Positions 52,137 through 63,942 of a stretch of 64,000 bases of DNA are shown here, piece after piece (position 1 is the first letter of the stretch; every line of letters starts with the position of its first letter). The stretch is from Tatumella ptyseos ATCC 33301. Its GTDB lineage: Bacteria; Pseudomonadota; Gammaproteobacteria; Enterobacterales; Enterobacteriaceae. The notes under the pieces were generated by a model that worked only from the letters and a program-made list of their open reading frames with translations, made no database searches and was not told the DNA's origin. Position numbers and translations under genes: made by a program. Location: assembly GCF_000735525.1 (NCBI RefSeq), contig NZ_JMPR01000033.1, positions 46,742-110,741 on the forward strand, given 5' to 3'.

Positions 52137-53091
52137 CACGAACAATATCCGCCAGCGTCGCCAGGGCGATTTCTCCCGGCGTTTTGCTACCAATCGGTAA
52201 ACCGATCGGCGCATGAATCCGTGTCAGCGCCTGCTCAGACAACCCCCCCAGTACTGCCAGACGCTGAAAACGGCGCTGGCTATTCTTCGCCGACCCCATT
52301 GCACCAATATAAAACGCTGGCGTATTGACCGCTTCCATCAGCGTCAAATCATCGATGCGTGGATCATGAGTAAGACAAAGGATAGCTGTTCCCGCTGAAA
52401 CCCCTGATGTTTCCAGATAGCGCGCCGGATGCAGGCGAAAACAATGCAAATTATCAGCAGGTTGTACTGCCGCAGATAATTGAGCGAATTCGGCATCGCG
52501 ATGTTCACACACCACCACACGAAAACCGAGCATCAGCGCCAGGCGAATACAATCGTACGCCACCGCTGAGTAACCCGCGATAAACACCGTGGTCACTGCG
52601 CCTACCGGCAGAACCACGCTGTTATCGTCATAGCGCAGCGATGTTTGCGTTGAACCGGGAGCGAGAACATGCCACTCATGATCGACCCCCAGCGTGATAT
52701 AGCGTGTCAGCAACGGGCCACCAGTGAGCGCGCTCTGCATAGCACTCAGGAGCGCCAGCGAGCGTTCCTGAGGTGCAATACACTCCACCAGCACATCCAG
52801 GATGCCGCCGCAGGGCAGTTGTACCGGAGGTGCCAGCCCTTCGGCACCGTAACGTACCTGTTCACTTGGCAGAGAATAAGCACCCTGTTGCAACCGCGCC
52901 AGAAAATCCTCCTCAATGCAGCCTCCTGAAAGAGACCCCAGCCAGTTGCCTTGCGCGTCAGCCACCAGCATGGCGCCGGGTGAGCGGGGAGCAGACCCCC
53001 AGCTGTGCAGTACAGTACATAGCCAGAGGGTCTTACCCTGTTGCAGCCACAACAATGCCTGGTCGATAACGCGTTGATCGAGTGACAACAT
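52120..53091 (-). CDS. XdhC/CoxI family molybdoenzyme maturation factor
   Basis: A 323-aa protein with the N-terminal XdhC domain (WLCTVLHSWGSAPRSPGAML, GSLSGGCIEEDFLARL) and the C-terminal Rossmann-like XdhC_C domain (AILCLTHDPRIDD, YIGAMGSAKNSQRRFQRL). Family members bind and sulfurate or insert the molybdenum cofactor in the cognate enzyme. It is 14 bases downstream of nicB in the same operon. Confidence 0.88.
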   Translation of the reverse strand: MLSLDQRVIDQALLWLQQGKTLWLCTVLHSWGSAPRSPGAMLVADAQGNWLGSLSGGCIEEDFLARLQQGAYSLPSEQVRYGAEGLAPPVQLPCGGILDVLVECIAPQERSLALLSAMQSALTGGPLLTRYITLGVDHEWHVLAPGSTQTSLRYDDNSVVLPVGAVTTVFIAGYSAVAYDCIRLALMLGFRVVVCEHRDAEFAQLSAAVQPADNLHCFRLHPARYLETSGVSAGTAILCLTHDPRIDDLTLMEAVNTPAFYIGAMGSAKNSQRRFQRLAVLGGLSEQALTRIHAPIGLPIGSKTPGEIALATLADIVRVRNGL

Positions 53092-53105
53092 AGGCTTCCT
53101 CCGCG

Positions 53106-56100
53106 TTAGTGGCTGCCGGGATTCGCGCGTACCTGCGCCACTTTTTTCGTCAGGTCAGTCCAGGCTGGCTGGTCCGGGGCATAACGCTGACGCAGATAGG
53201 CCGCAATATCTGCCACCTGTTTATCCGATAAACTGGCAGCAAAGCCGGGCATATAACCGAGTTCATCCATCGCGGGTTTATCGATGCCATGCAACACCAC
53301 CTGCAACAGGTTATCCGGCGTCGCGCTGGTCAGGCTGCTACTGTTGGCCATAGCCGGACTGACGCCAAATAGCTTCGGTCCGCCCTCGCTGGCGCTGTGG
53401 CATGCCTGACATGCGCCTTTGAATAATCGCTCTCCGGCAGCGGTATTCCATGCAGGTTTGATCGACGGTTGCGGCACCGGCTCAGGCAGAACGGTCTGGC
53501 CATTAATATCCGCCAGATAATCTGCCATCGCCCGCACATCCGCTTCCGGCAGCGTAGCCAGATGGCTCACCACTGGTGCCATTGGCCCGGCTGCAACCCC
53601 ATGTTTATCGTCATAACCATTCCGCAGATAGTTGTAGAGCGAATCCGCTGTCCAGGGTTGCGGCGCTTTGCTTAACTGATTCAACGCAGGTGCTTCCCAG
53701 CCATCAACCCAGCCACCCGCGAGGAACTGATCGCCGGATTTTTCCGCTCCCATCAGGTTACGCGGGGAATGGCAGGCACTACAGTGACCGGCCCCGTTGA
53801 CCAGATAGGCCCCGCGATTCCATTCGGTGCTTTTGGTCGGATCGTACTGGTACTCGCCACTACGCAGATACAGCGTATTCCAGCCCGACATCAGGAAACG
53901 CATATTAAACGGGAACCGCATATTATTGGGGGGCGGCGTCTGTTCAACGGCAGGTTGTGACATCAGATATGCATACAACGCCTGCATATCTTCTTCGCTT
54001 AACTGGCGAAACGAGGTGTATGGAAACGCAGGATAGAGGTGATGACCATCACGGCTGATGCCCTGGCGCATGGCGCGATCGAAGGCGGTAAACGACCAGC
54101 TACCGATGCCCGTTTGTTTATCCGGTGTGATATTGGTGGAGTAGAGGTCCCCAAACGGCGTATCCATCTTCAGCCCCCCGGCATTCGTCGCTCCACCCTT
54201 GGTGGTGTGACATATCGCGCAATCCCCGGCAGCAGCCACCTGCCGACCGCGTTCGAGCATCTCCATTGACCAGCTACCCGCCTGCGGCGGAGTGACCGGC
54301 GCGATAGCCGCACGCCATGGCAAGGCATTGGTGGCGATCCCGATAGCTGCACCGAGTAGACCCGCCGCACCGCCAAAGGCCCATCTACGGCGGTGGGTAG
54401 ATTTTTTGCGTTGAGGTGTAGGCAATGCGGGGTCAGGCTGTGGGTCCTGTCCGTTCAGTGCCTGGCGTAGTTTGTCCGAGGTGATGGGCAATTCACGAAA
54501 GCGGATCCCGGTGGCGTCAAACACTGCATTGGCAATGGCGGCCGCGCTGGGAACCGAAGCGGATTCCCCGGCCCCGAGCGGAGGGTCATACGGGCGCGGC
54601 ATCATCATCACATCGATATCCGGTACTTCCGGGAAAGTGAGGATCGGATAACCCCCCCATTCCTGGCTGGCGATCTTATTGCTTTCAATCGTCAACTGTT
54701 CTTTCAGTACGCGGCTGGTAGACTGGATAACGTTGCCGTGGATTTGGTGTTTAACCCTGGCAGGATTAACCATCATGCCAGCATCGTGGCCGACGGTAAT
54801 ACGCGTCACTGCAATTTCGCCGCTCTGCTTATCGATAGCCACATCCGCCACCCAGGCAGCCCAGGCGGCACCAAAACCGGGGAATTTGCTATGGATATAA
54901 CGTGCATAGGCGAAGCCGCGACCACGTAACACCCCGGGTTCGCTGCTGCTTTGCATGGGTTCGGTACGTGGCGTCCAGCCTGCGCGGTCGGCGGTGGAAC
55001 GGATCAACTCAGCGGCGCGTTCATCCTTGATATAACGCAGCCGGTATTCGACCGGATCGACGCCTGCAGCGTGCGCCAGTTCGTCCATATAAGATTCATG
55101 GGCGAAGGTATTTGGTAATGCCGACACACCACGTATCCATGATGCGCGCACAATCGGGGCCATATCTTCGACGGTGACGCGCATATGGGGAAAGTCGTAA
55201 GGTGGGATCGAGGTGCGATCGCCCATCTCGAAAGCCAGCGCAACCGGGTCAACGCGTCCGGTCAACAGAAGTGCCAGGGTTGGTGCACCGTTGGAAGGAT
55301 AGGAAGTGGTGAAGTCGTAAACATATGGATTACCCTCATCATCAAGGCCGCCATCCACATCCATCAACTGGGCGGTGCCTTTCGGCTCCCAGACGTGTTC
55401 CTGCGCGCGCGTCAGTTGCACGCGCACCGGCTTACCGACGGCACGGGAAAGCAGAGCGGCATCCGCTGCCACATCATCTGCGCAGTTGCGGCCATAACAA
55501 CCGGCCGCCTCCATACGGTTCACCTCGATATCGTTTTCCGGGATTTCGAACAGCCAGGCGAGGTCAGCACGCAACAGATGAGGATTCTGGGTACCGCTCC
55601 AGACCTGCAACCCCATCTCGTCATAAGCAGCCACTGCACAAGACGGGCCAATTGAGCCATGCAGCTGGTAAGGCCAGACGTAATTGCGGGTAAAGCGCTG
55701 CGTAACGTTTTCCAGCGCTATATCAACCTCTCCGGTATCATGCACCACACGTGAGGTGCGGGGGTTATCGCGAATCGCTTTTTCGACGTCACGCATATCC
55801 GGAAGCATATGCTCCCAGGGCTTCCAGCGAATTTTAAGCGTTTCCATTGCGGCGATGGCCTGATCTTCGCGTTCTGCCACCACGCCGACAAAGTCAGCGA
55901 TTTGCACCACTTTGACGATACCGTCGAGATGCGCAATCGAGCTTTCATCAATGCTAAGTAGTGACGTCCCGACAAACTGACCGGTGTCATACCCGGCATA
56001 GGGCGGGCGGATCACCCGACCATGCAACATCCCCGGCAGGCGCATATCATGCACCCAGGTCAGTTCGCCGGTGGCTTTGGCGGGGATATCGACACGTTGC

Positions 56101-56678
56101 GAGCTGGTGCCGACTAAGCGATATTCACTGACGGGCTTTAGCGGCACATCGTGAGCAATAGGTAACTGGCAGCGTTGTCCGTTGACCAGTTGCGCGAAGT
56201 TCAGGGTGGTGCCATCGGCCAGGCAGAACTCACCGGCATCAAGGGTTAATGCATCAGCCGTGACCTGTAAACGCGCTGTTGCCTGTTGGGTCAACCACTG
56301 GCGCGCAACGGCGGCGGCTTTGCGCAGCGGCACGGCGGAAATCTGTAAGGTGGCGCTGGCAATGGTCGCTCCCTGGTTCGGAACGCGGAGCGTATCGCCC
56401 AGCACCATCTGCACCTGATCCATACGCAGATTTAATTCTTCTGCGACGATTTGCGTCAACGCGGTTTTCACCCCGGTACCGAGGTCAACATGACCGTTAA
56501 ATGCCCAGACGTTACCCGCGCCATCGATGGCAAGGAACAGCGCCAGTTCTTTCGGTTTAAGGCTCGGCGTTTGTCCCTTTGGCACCAGACCCGGCGGGGG
56601 CTGAATCTCATCAACAATCAGCAACACATTATCAGCATCCAGCAGCTGTTGCTGGGTGGGGACAGCGGAAGGACTCAT
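53106..56678 (-). CDS. nicB: Nicotinate dehydrogenase (hydroxylase) large subunit with cytochrome c domains
   Basis: A 1190-aa fusion, close to the P. putida NicB length. Residues about 1-745 are the molybdopterin-binding part of the xanthine dehydrogenase superfamily (FNGHVDLGTGVKTALTQIVA; GAGESASVPSAAAIANAVFD). A membrane segment follows (about 770-790, GGAAGLLGAAIGIATNALPW). The C-terminal part has three haem c sites: CAICH (820-824), CSACH (966-970) and CQACH (1090-1094), which pass electrons to the respiratory chain. With NicA it hydroxylates nicotinate to 6-hydroxynicotinate. ATG at 56678 overlaps the nicA stop (ATGA); the longer frame to 56762 is rejected. Confidence 0.93.
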   Translation of the reverse strand: MSPSAVPTQQQLLDADNVLLIVDEIQPPPGLVPKGQTPSLKPKELALFLAIDGAGNVWAFNGHVDLGTGVKTALTQIVAEELNLRMDQVQMVLGDTLRVPNQGATIASATLQISAVPLRKAAAVARQWLTQQATARLQVTADALTLDAGEFCLADGTTLNFAQLVNGQRCQLPIAHDVPLKPVSEYRLVGTSSQRVDIPAKATGELTWVHDMRLPGMLHGRVIRPPYAGYDTGQFVGTSLLSIDESSIAHLDGIVKVVQIADFVGVVAEREDQAIAAMETLKIRWKPWEHMLPDMRDVEKAIRDNPRTSRVVHDTGEVDIALENVTQRFTRNYVWPYQLHGSIGPSCAVAAYDEMGLQVWSGTQNPHLLRADLAWLFEIPENDIEVNRMEAAGCYGRNCADDVAADAALLSRAVGKPVRVQLTRAQEHVWEPKGTAQLMDVDGGLDDEGNPYVYDFTTSYPSNGAPTLALLLTGRVDPVALAFEMGDRTSIPPYDFPHMRVTVEDMAPIVRASWIRGVSALPNTFAHESYMDELAHAAGVDPVEYRLRYIKDERAAELIRSTADRAGWTPRTEPMQSSSEPGVLRGRGFAYARYIHSKFPGFGAAWAAWVADVAIDKQSGEIAVTRITVGHDAGMMVNPARVKHQIHGNVIQSTSRVLKEQLTIESNKIASQEWGGYPILTFPEVPDIDVMMMPRPYDPPLGAGESASVPSAAAIANAVFDATGIRFRELPITSDKLRQALNGQDPQPDPALPTPQRKKSTHRRRWAFGGAAGLLGAAIGIATNALPWRAAIAPVTPPQAGSWSMEMLERGRQVAAAGDCAICHTTKGGATNAGGLKMDTPFGDLYSTNITPDKQTGIGSWSFTAFDRAMRQGISRDGHHLYPAFPYTSFRQLSEEDMQALYAYLMSQPAVEQTPPPNNMRFPFNMRFLMSGWNTLYLRSGEYQYDPTKSTEWNRGAYLVNGAGHCSACHSPRNLMGAEKSGDQFLAGGWVDGWEAPALNQLSKAPQPWTADSLYNYLRNGYDDKHGVAAGPMAPVVSHLATLPEADVRAMADYLADINGQTVLPEPVPQPSIKPAWNTAAGERLFKGACQACHSASEGGPKLFGVSPAMANSSSLTSATPDNLLQVVLHGIDKPAMDELGYMPGFAASLSDKQVADIAAYLRQRYAPDQPAWTDLTKKVAQVRANPGSH

Positions 56679-57208
56679 TGCGGTGCCTCCGCCTGCTGTA
56701 AACTGAGTTGTACCGCACGTTTCACTGCGCAGAGGATTTCCTGATGGGTGCCGCAGCGGCACAAGTTACCACTCAGTGCGGAACGGATTTGCAGGTCGCT
56801 GGGGCAGGGGAGATCGCGCAGCAGCGCGGCGGTGGTCATGATCATACCATTCAGGCAGTAACCGCATTGTGCGGCCTGTTCTTCAATAAACGCCTGCTGC
56901 ACCGGATGCAGCGCGTAACGACTGCCCAGCCCTTCGAGGGTAGTCACTGCGCGCTGCCGCACACCAAATGCAGGAATGACACAGGAACGCGCCGCAACGC
57001 CATCGATTAACACTGTGCAGGCACCGCATTCGCCGAGGCCGCAGCCATACTTGGGACTGTTGAGCGACAATTCATTCCGCAATACCAGCAATAACGAAGT
57101 ATCGCGGTAGCTGGTAACTTCTCTTTCTTCGCCATTAACCTTCAATGAATAACAGCGTAAACCTGCAGGTGAAACCTGTGTGACAGACTGTTGTGCCTTC
57201 ATTTCCAT
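56675..57208 (-). CDS. nicA: Nicotinate dehydrogenase (hydroxylase) small [2Fe-2S] subunit
   Basis: A 177-aa iron-sulfur subunit. The N-terminal plant-type ferredoxin domain has the first cluster motif in YGCGLGECGACTVLIDG (C-x4-C-x2-C, about 55-64) plus a later Cys; the C-terminal helical domain has CGYCLNGM and CRCGTH for the second cluster. It hands electrons from the molybdenum centre of NicB to its haems. AAGGCGG lies six bases before the ATG. It is coupled to nicB. Confidence 0.92.
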   Translation of the reverse strand: MEMKAQQSVTQVSPAGLRCYSLKVNGEEREVTSYRDTSLLLVLRNELSLNSPKYGCGLGECGACTVLIDGVAARSCVIPAFGVRQRAVTTLEGLGSRYALHPVQQAFIEEQAAQCGYCLNGMIMTTAALLRDLPCPSDLQIRSALSGNLCRCGTHQEILCAVKRAVQLSLQQAEAPQ

Positions 57209-57246
57209 AATTGACCGCCTTACCGAGGAGGCTCACTCGCCCCGGG

Positions 57247-57708
57247 TTATGGCTGGCTCGTGTCGTCCAGCATTTTCCTGAGCAGATAAACCAGCGCGAC
57301 TCGTTCGGCCGGATTTAACTGCCCATACGTCATCTCAGTGATGCGAACCGCGTTTTCGGTGGTGTGTCGAATCAGCGTCTGTCCGGACCCGGTCAGCATC
57401 ACAATTACCTTACGCTTGTCAGTCGGATCGGGGCCGAGGCTGACAAGATCGCGTGCTTTCAGGCGTTCGACCACGCCGCGAATGGTGGCCTGATCGACAG
57501 CGGTGTAACGTACCAGGTCATTTTGCGCACTGGGACCATGGTCCCGCAGCGCACAGAGGGTGATAAATTGCACCGCCGTAATCTGTGAATCACCCACATG
57601 TTGCTGAAAGATTGCCAAATGACGCTGGTAAACTTTACGCAGCAGATGGCCAACCTGTTGGGTGTAGTCGTAATTGTCTTCCGCTGAGGAAGGGAGATTG
57701 TGTGACAT
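57247..57708 (-). CDS. nicR: MarR family regulator NicR
   Basis: A 153-aa winged-helix regulator (AVQFITLCALRDHGPSAQND; LVRYTAVDQATIRGVVERLK; RDLVSLGPDPTDKRKVIVML). In P. putida NicR represses the nicC and nicX operons and responds to 6-hydroxynicotinate. Here it lies between nicX and nicA on the same strand, 77 bases after nicX. Likely operators are the AGTGNATACNCT repeats in the nicX-nicC intergenic region. Confidence 0.88.
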   Translation of the reverse strand: MSHNLPSSAEDNYDYTQQVGHLLRKVYQRHLAIFQQHVGDSQITAVQFITLCALRDHGPSAQNDLVRYTAVDQATIRGVVERLKARDLVSLGPDPTDKRKVIVMLTGSGQTLIRHTTENAVRITEMTYGQLNPAERVALVYLLRKMLDDTSQP

Positions 57709-57785
57709 AAAAAGGTCCTTTTTCCGGATATTTCCAGGCAGTGTAATGCATTATCACTGCGCTGACAGCCGCTCCCTGCTCAAGA

Positions 57786-58838
57786 TTAACGTGCCCGTGA
57801 GGCTTCCGGTGCCACCACTTCGCCTTCGGCAACCACCAGCAGATCGTCAACTTTGATATCGCAGCGACGCAGGGCGATATCCATATGGCAAGGCGTTTTA
57901 CGTTTGCCGCCGACTTCGGTGTTGGGCCCGGTAGAGAACAGGAAATTGCCGTAAAACGCGCGGGCATCCATACACATGCCATCGTTTTTGTCGTGCAGTC
58001 CCATCGCTGTCCACTGCGCACGCGGCTGCAATCCCCAGCCAATATGCGAAATCCCGTACACTTCCGGATCATTGAAGTAGTTCATGTAATCGCGAAGATA
58101 TTCTGCTTCAAAGCCACCGTGGATCTTCGTCACAAAGCCTTTTTCGATTTCCAGCGTAATACGTTCACGGGCATAGGATTTAAACGGCAGCAGGATGTCG
58201 CCCACTTCCAGTACCAGTACCCCCTCCGCCTGATCTTCATTCGGCCAGGTAAACAGGAAACCGCTCGGCCAGTGGTCCCAGCGGCCCGGCTCATCGGCAT
58301 AACCGTATTCCGTCACCGTCGGATATTGCCCCAGCGGTGCACGGAAATCGCTGCCTGCCTGCGATTTCACCGTCATCATGCGCGCTTTCTCAAGCACCGC
58401 CGCAGCGGCCAGCACACGCGTTTTGTCTTCTTCGGTAGGCAACATTCGTGCCAACACTTCCGGTGCTTCCACAGCCAGCAGGATACGCGTACCGGTTTTC
58501 AGAATTTGCTCCTGCTCCGGCGAATGCAGCAGCATCATGGTATCGACAATCAGGTCCGCAGCCTCCAGCGCACGTTGGGCCGCAATGTTGCCGGTCAGCG
58601 CAGTATCGCCGCAGTAGGCGGTCATATCGTTGCCCATAGCCATGGGATGGTTAAACGCTGGCAGTTCAACGCAATACACTTTTGCGCCCAACCGTAGTGC
58701 AGCATCGGTTGCTGCCTGCACCGTGCGTGCATCGGAATAGTGACTTTTCAGAATAGCGACGCTCTGGGTGGCATCGACTTTCGACAGACGTAATACCTGT
58801 TCAAACATCTGTCCTAACTGACTCTGATTTACAGCCAT
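57786..58838 (-). CDS. nicX: 2,5-dihydroxypyridine 5,6-dioxygenase
   Basis: A 350-aa Fe(II) ring-cleaving dioxygenase of the M29-aminopeptidase-like fold. The C-terminal H-x-D metal pair is His318 and Asp320 in TPCHMDIALRRC, the positions known for NicX. It opens 2,5-dihydroxypyridine to N-formylmaleamate. Length equals P. putida NicX. It is the first gene of the minus-strand arm and is divergent from nicC. Confidence 0.93.
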   Translation of the reverse strand: MAVNQSQLGQMFEQVLRLSKVDATQSVAILKSHYSDARTVQAATDAALRLGAKVYCVELPAFNHPMAMGNDMTAYCGDTALTGNIAAQRALEAADLIVDTMMLLHSPEQEQILKTGTRILLAVEAPEVLARMLPTEEDKTRVLAAAAVLEKARMMTVKSQAGSDFRAPLGQYPTVTEYGYADEPGRWDHWPSGFLFTWPNEDQAEGVLVLEVGDILLPFKSYARERITLEIEKGFVTKIHGGFEAEYLRDYMNYFNDPEVYGISHIGWGLQPRAQWTAMGLHDKNDGMCMDARAFYGNFLFSTGPNTEVGGKRKTPCHMDIALRRCDIKVDDLLVVAEGEVVAPEASRAR

Positions 58839-60306
<1,468 letters not shown>

Positions 60307-60307
<1 letters not shown>

Positions 60308-61128
60308 TGAGCACGTTTATTAGTGGTGGACAGGTACAGGCGAACAATATTCGACAGCACTACCTGCGCTACGGTGGCAAAGGTCCGACCTTGATTCTGG
60401 TGCCGGGTATCACCAGCCCGGCCATTACCTGGAGTTTTGTTGCAGAAGTATTTGGCCAGCATTTTGATACCTGGGTGATTGATGTGCGTGGACGTGGTTT
60501 ATCCAGCAGCGGCGAGGGGCTGGATTATGGTACCGAAAGTTGTGCTGATGACATCAACGCGTTTGCCAGCGCACTGGGTCTGATGCAGTACCATCTGGTG
60601 GGTCATTCGATGGGGGCGCGTTTTATTATGCGCGCGGCCGTCAGGAAGCCGGAGGGTGTACTGTCGCTGTCGCTGATTGATCCGCCGGTATCAGGACCGG
60701 GGCGTCGTCTCTATCCAGGGCAGTGGCCGTGGTATCAGGATTCGATCCGTGAGGCAGTGCAGGGTATGGACGCAGAAGCGATGAAGAAATATTGCCCAAG
60801 CTGGACCGAAGAACAGCGTCAGCTGCGTGCGGAATGGCTGCATACCTGCTACGAACCGGCGATTCGTCGCGCCTTTGACGATTTCCATCAACTGGATATC
60901 CATCAATATTTCCACGCGTTGCCAGCCAAAACACTGCTGATGGTGGCAGGTAAAGGTGGGGTGATTCTGCCGGAAGATGAGGCAGAGATCCGCGAACTGC
61001 TACCCTCCATTACCGTCGCGCATGTGGAGCAGGCCGGACATATGATCCCCTGGGATGATTTTCATGGCTTCTTCGCCGCTTTTGGTTCTTTCCTTGGCAC
61101 AACCCTGCAACCGGAGGCTCAGCAATGA
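60307..61128 (+). CDS. nicD: N-formylmaleamate deformylase
   Basis: A 273-aa alpha/beta hydrolase. The nucleophile is Ser101 in HLVGHSMGAR and the acid is Asp125 in LSLIDPP, the numbers reported for P. putida NicD; the His is in QAGHMIPWDD. It hydrolyses N-formylmaleamate to maleamate and formate. ATG at 60307 overlaps the nicC stop (TGATG) and is preferred over GTG at 60304; it is coupled to nicE by ATGA. Confidence 0.92.
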
Positions 61129-61877
61129 CCCGTCAATACCGTATCGGCCAGATTGTGCCGAGTTCTAACATCACTATGGAAACGGAAATCCCGGCCATGT
61201 TACAGGCGCGTCAGTTGATTCGCCCGGAGTGTTTTACTTTCCACTCCAGCCGTATGCGCATGAAGCACGTCAATAAAGATGAGCTGGCGGCGATGGATCA
61301 AGAATCGGACCGTTGTGCGCTGGAATTGTCGGACGCGCAGGTTGATGTGCTCGGTTATGCCTGCCTTGTGGCAATTATGGCGATGGGGCCGGGTTATCAC
61401 CGCCAGTCACAGCAGCGTCTGGCGGCGGTCACCCGGGAAAACGGTGCACAGGCCCCGGTGATTAGCAGTGCCGGGGCGCTGGTGGACGCATTGCATATCA
61501 TGGGTGCGAAAAAAATCGCGCTGGTGGCCCCTTATATGAAGCCGTTGACTGAGTTGGTGGTGGATTACATTCAGCGCGAAGGTATTGAGGTAACCGTCTG
61601 GCGAGCGCTGGAAATTGCCGATAATCTCGCGGTCGCCCGTCACGATCCCGGCAATCTGCCGGGCATTGTTGCTGATATGCCGCTTGATGATGTGGATGTT
61701 GTGGTGCTGTCGGCTTGCGTGCAAATGCCTTCCCTGCCAGCCGTGTCCAAAGTGGAAGCACAGACCGGTAAGCCGGTGATCACCGCCGCGATTGCCACCA
61801 CCTACGCGATACTCAAGGCGCTTGAACTGGAGCCGGTGGTTCCCGGAGCCGGTGCGTTGCTGTCCGGAGCCTGGTAA
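61125..61877 (+). CDS. nicE: Maleate cis-trans isomerase
   Basis: A 250-aa member of the Asp/Glu racemase superfamily. The two catalytic cysteines are Cys80 (LGYACLVAI) and Cys198 (LSACVQMPS). It isomerises maleate to fumarate, the last step of the pathway, which then enters the TCA cycle. The start overlaps the nicD stop. Confidence 0.92.
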   Translation: MTRQYRIGQIVPSSNITMETEIPAMLQARQLIRPECFTFHSSRMRMKHVNKDELAAMDQESDRCALELSDAQVDVLGYACLVAIMAMGPGYHRQSQQRLAAVTRENGAQAPVISSAGALVDALHIMGAKKIALVAPYMKPLTELVVDYIQREGIEVTVWRALEIADNLAVARHDPGNLPGIVADMPLDDVDVVVLSACVQMPSLPAVSKVEAQTGKPVITAAIATTYAILKALELEPVVPGAGALLSGAW

Positions 61878-61885
61878 GGAGAAAC

Positions 61886-62527
61886 ATGATGACACAAAGC
61901 GCCAGTGACAATTATGCCGGTGTCTGGGGCAACCGTATTGGTTTTGGTCAACGTCCCGCTCTGCTGATGATCGATTTTCTGCAAGGCTACACCACCGAGG
62001 GGGCACCTTTATTTGCCCCGGGCGTTGTGGAGGCGGTGCGGGAATCAGAAGAACTGCTTGCGACGGCGCGCCGCTGCGGTATTCCGGTGATCCATACACA
62101 GATTCGTTATCACCCGCAACACCAGCGTGACGGCGGTATCTGGGTGAAGAAAGCGCCGGTGATGCGCGACATGGTGGAGGGCAATCCGCTGTCGGCTTTC
62201 TGCCCGGAAGTGTTACCGTTTCCGGAAGAAGTGGTGATCACCAAGCAATATGCCAGCGCATTTTTTGGCACCGCCCTGGCATCGCTGCTGGTGACGGAAG
62301 GCATCGATACTCTGATCATCGCGGGTTGTTCCACCAGCGGCTGCGTGCGCGCCAGCGCCGTGGACGCTCTGCAGTACGGTTATCGTGCCATGGTGGTACG
62401 TGAATGCGTCGGCGACCGACACGCTGCCCCGCATGAAGCCAACTTGTTTGATATCGACAGTAAGTATGGCGATGTGGTGTCCAAAGCCACAACGCTGGAA
62501 TATCTGGGACAGTTCAGCGCCCGCTAA
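61886..62527 (+). CDS. nicF: Maleamate amidohydrolase
   Basis: A 213-aa isochorismatase-fold amidase. The D-K-C triad is Asp30 (LLMIDFLQG), Lys120 (VVITKQYASAF) and Cys153 (CSTSGCVRAS). It converts maleamate to maleate and ammonia. AAGGAG six bases upstream supports the first of two adjacent ATG codons. Confidence 0.92.
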   Translation: MMTQSASDNYAGVWGNRIGFGQRPALLMIDFLQGYTTEGAPLFAPGVVEAVRESEELLATARRCGIPVIHTQIRYHPQHQRDGGIWVKKAPVMRDMVEGNPLSAFCPEVLPFPEEVVITKQYASAFFGTALASLLVTEGIDTLIIAGCSTSGCVRASAVDALQYGYRAMVVRECVGDRHAAPHEANLFDIDSKYGDVVSKATTLEYLGQFSAR

Positions 62528-62631
62528 GGGCGCTTATTCACCTGCACAGAGCACGCACAAAGAACAGGTTTCGCTGCACAGCGAAGCCTATAACACATGC
62601 CCATCAGGGTTTATTGCGCTCGGAGAAAATC

Positions 62632-63942
62632 ATGACTGTTGCTACAACCCGTCCTGCTGTACTGGCAGACAAGGACACTGCCGCGATTTACCGTAAGATC
62701 ACCTGGAAACTGATTCCTTTTCTCTGTTTATGTTACCTGGCGGCATATCTGGACCGTATCAATATCGGTCTGGCGAAGCTGCAAATGGCAAGCGATCTGT
62801 CGCTGAGTGAAACCGCGTTTGGCCTGGGAGCCGGGCTATTTTTTGTCGGTTATATTCTGTTTGAAGTGCCGAGTAATCTGATTCTGCAACGTGTTGGCGC
62901 GAAAATCTGGATTGCGCGTATCATGATCACCTGGGGGTTACTCTCCACCGCGACATTGCTGGTGCAGACGCCGATGCAGTTCTACATTGTGCGTTTCTTA
63001 CTCGGCGCGGCAGAAGCCGGGTTCCTGCCCGGGGTGTTGTTCTATCTGACTAAATGGTTCCCGTCGTGGCGTCGCAGCCGCATCATCGCGCTATTTATGA
63101 TTGGTCTGCCGCTCTCCAGTTTGATTGGAGGGCCGCTTTCCGGCTGGATCATGGGTAATTTTCATGAGGTTTACGGCCTGCGCGGTTGGCAGTGGTTGTT
63201 CCTTCTGGAGGGCATCCCGAGCGTGCTACTGGGCGTGATGACTTTCTGGTTACTGCCGAACAGCGTGGAAAGCGCCAGCTGGCTAAGTGAAGATGAAAAA
63301 CAGGCGGTAAAACGTGAGCTGGCCACTGATGAAGGCGAAGCGAAAGGGGGGAAACATCGTCTGCGCGATGGCTTGCTGAACATCCGCGTGGTAATGCTGG
63401 GGGGGATCGACTTTTCCATTCTGCTGAGCGCCTATGCGATGGGCTTCTGGATGCCGACCTTTATTAAAAATGCCGGAACCACCGATATCACCACCATTGG
63501 CTATCTGACGGCGATCCCCAGCCTGGCGGCGCTGATCGGGATGCTGGCGATTGGCGGCAGTTCCGACCGGATGCGTGAGCGCCGCTGGCATATCATCGTG
63601 CCGTTTATAATTGGCGCAGTGGCGATGGGAGCCAGTACCTTTTTCTCCCATAACGTAATGATGACGGTGCTGCTGTTCTCCGTAGCGCAGGCGATGATTA
63701 TCGGTGCCGTTCCGGTATTCTTCAGCCTGCCAGCCACCTTCCTGAAAGGTACGGCAGCTGCAGCAGGGTTTGCGCTTGCCTGTTCAATCGCTAATATTGC
63801 CGGGCTGGTGAGTAACTCTGTGATGGGCATTGCGCTGGATCTTACCGGCAGCGGCAACGGCGCGCTATGGTTCTTTGCAGTATGTCTGTTGCTGAGCTGC
63901 CTCCTGGTTATTGCTTTGCCGGGTAAACTTGTAAATCGATAA
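62632..63942 (+). CDS. nicT: MFS transporter, probable nicotinate/6-hydroxynicotinate permease
   Basis: A 436-aa major-facilitator protein of the anion:cation symporter (ACS) group with 12 expected helices. The family motif is at KLIPFLCLCYLAAYLDRINI and VGYILFEVPSNLILQRVGAK. Its place at the end of the nicCDEF operon suggests uptake of nicotinate or 6-hydroxynicotinate, as for P. putida NicT. ATG at 62632 has GGAGA upstream; the frame opens at 62614. No porin gene nicP is seen before the window ends. Confidence 0.85.
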   Translation: MTVATTRPAVLADKDTAAIYRKITWKLIPFLCLCYLAAYLDRINIGLAKLQMASDLSLSETAFGLGAGLFFVGYILFEVPSNLILQRVGAKIWIARIMITWGLLSTATLLVQTPMQFYIVRFLLGAAEAGFLPGVLFYLTKWFPSWRRSRIIALFMIGLPLSSLIGGPLSGWIMGNFHEVYGLRGWQWLFLLEGIPSVLLGVMTFWLLPNSVESASWLSEDEKQAVKRELATDEGEAKGGKHRLRDGLLNIRVVMLGGIDFSILLSAYAMGFWMPTFIKNAGTTDITTIGYLTAIPSLAALIGMLAIGGSSDRMRERRWHIIVPFIIGAVAMGASTFFSHNVMMTVLLFSVAQAMIIGAVPVFFSLPATFLKGTAAAAGFALACSIANIAGLVSNSVMGIALDLTGSGNGALWFFAVCLLLSCLLVIALPGKLVNR